DNA from: Microbulbifer flavimaris
GTDB taxonomy: Bacteria; Pseudomonadota; Gammaproteobacteria; Pseudomonadales; Cellvibrionaceae
Length of the DNA stretch: 64,000 bases
NCBI RefSeq assembly: GCF_001641755.2
Contig: NZ_LRFG02000003.1
Span: 124,001 to 188,000 of the forward strand
Reading direction: 5' to 3'
The notes below the pieces were generated by a model. It ran no database searches. It had not been told where the DNA came from and saw only the letters and a program-made list of their open reading frames with translations. Numbering within the stretch: the stretch's first letter is position 1; every line of letters begins with the position of its first letter. A program made the translations under genes and the position numbers. Positions 63,431 through 64,000 of the stretch are shown one piece after another.

Positions 63431-64000
63431 ATGAGCAAGCGCAGACTCAATCGACGCCAGCAGTGGCGTATCGCCAAAATCCAGGAAGAGCGGGAGGCCC
63501 GCGCGCGCAAGCGTGCTGAGAGCGCTGAACAGGCGGTGGAAGAAGGAGATCTCGGCCCGGAACAGACCGGGCTGGTGATTGCCAACTACGGAACCCAGGT
63601 ACTGGTGGAGAGCTCTGAGGACTCCGAACTGCGTCAGCGCTGCCATGTGCGCGCCAATATCGAAACACTGGTCACCGGCGACCGCGTCGCCTGGCGCCCT
63701 GCCGTCAGCGAGCGCACCGGTGGGCTCGGCGTTGTGGGTGCACGGTTGGCCCGCCACTCTGAACTGCAGCGACCGGACCGCTACGGTGACCTGAAGACAG
63801 TCGCCGCGAATATCGACCGTATCGTGATCGTGATCGCCCCCAGGCCAGAGCCTTTCGCCAACGCCATCGACCGCTATCTGGTCGCGGCAGAAAGTACCGG
63901 CATACCGCCGCTGCTGCTGCTGAACAAGATCGACCTGATTGACGACAGCAACCGGCGTCACCTGCAAGACCTGCTGGCCCCCTACCCCGCACTTGGCTAC
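63431..64000 (+). CDS. rsgA: Small ribosomal subunit biogenesis GTPase RsgA, cut by the window end
   Basis: The frame stays open for 190 codons to the last base. [21 protein letters not shown] is the basic N-terminal region of RsgA (YjeQ); [16 protein letters not shown] and [11 protein letters not shown] form the OB fold; [16 protein letters not shown] leads into the circularly permuted GTPase domain, whose G4 motif [10 protein letters not shown] appears first, as expected for the permutation. The G1 and G3 motifs and the zinc knuckle lie beyond the window. Next to orn, as usual. Confidence 0.95.
   Translation, partial: MSKRRLNRRQQWRIAKIQEEREARARKRAESAEQAVEEGDLGPEQTGLVIANYGTQVLVESSEDSELRQRCHVRANIETLVTGDRVAWRPAVSERTGGLGVVGARLARHSELQRPDRYGDLKTVAANIDRIVIVIAPRPEPFANAIDRYLVAAESTGIPPLLLLNKIDLIDDSNRRHLQDLLAPYPALGY

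Overview
The window is a GC-rich chromosomal segment (about 60% G+C by eye) of a Gammaproteobacterium, most likely a marine Cellvibrionales-type organism such as Microbulbifer or a relative. This placement rests on gene content and order (efp/epmA; rpsF-rpsR-membrane protein-rplI-dnaB; purA/hisZ/hflC-hflK-hflX-hfq-miaA-mutL-amidase-tsaE-nnr with queG, orn and rsgA) and is an inference, not a database result. Almost everything is ordinary core genome. I saw no prophage, insertion sequence, CRISPR array or rRNA operon. Both ends cut through genes: efp on the left, rsgA on the right.

Layout. 1-4.3 kb: EF-P and its lysyl-transferase EpmA, then a reverse block of srkA, cysE and an acetyltransferase. 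4.6-7.5 kb: a reverse TonB-receptor operon with a VOC protein and a small membrane protein. 7.8-11.1 kb: a RimJ-like acetyltransferase, cytochrome b561 and a secreted DUF3604 protein. 11.1-15.5 kb: a gene-free stretch with a 15-G tract, then acs, a small cupin, panD and panC. 15.8-23.1 kb: a polyamine block (speA, carboxynorspermidine dehydrogenase and decarboxylase, agmatinase) flanked by two secreted DUF6515-type proteins. These enzymes suffice for arginine to agmatine to putrescine to spermidine without SpeD/SpeE. 23.1-31.4 kb: dnaB, rplI, rpsR, rpsF, a 2-oxoglutarate oxygenase, rlmB and rnr. 31.5-32.0 kb: two identical tRNA-Leu(CAG) units, each with its own promoter and terminator. Then ppc.

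Accessory regions. 34.9-40.3 kb holds a compact chaperone-usher fimbrial operon (pilin, two chaperones, usher, two-domain tip-like protein) with overlapping genes, a strong hairpin after the pilin gene and its own terminator. 40.7-45.8 kb holds a translationally coupled trio (amidoligase, class-I glutamine-amidotransferase-like hydrolase, YqaA-type membrane protein) beside a BCCT transporter and a divergent aspartoacylase/desuccinylase-like metalloenzyme. This second island is the best candidate for an uncharacterised pathway, probably one that makes and breaks an amide or isopeptide bond on a small molecule or peptide.

45.9-64 kb returns to housekeeping: an MltB-type transglycosylase, a hemolysin III-family protein, purA, hisZ, the hfq-hflXKC operon, miaA, mutL, an AMIN/LysM amidase, tsaE, nnr, queG, orn and rsgA. 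Non-ATG starts supported by ribosome-binding sites or gene overlaps are frequent (GTG or TTG in ppc, orn, hflC, hflX, miaA, yqaA, the usher and others).
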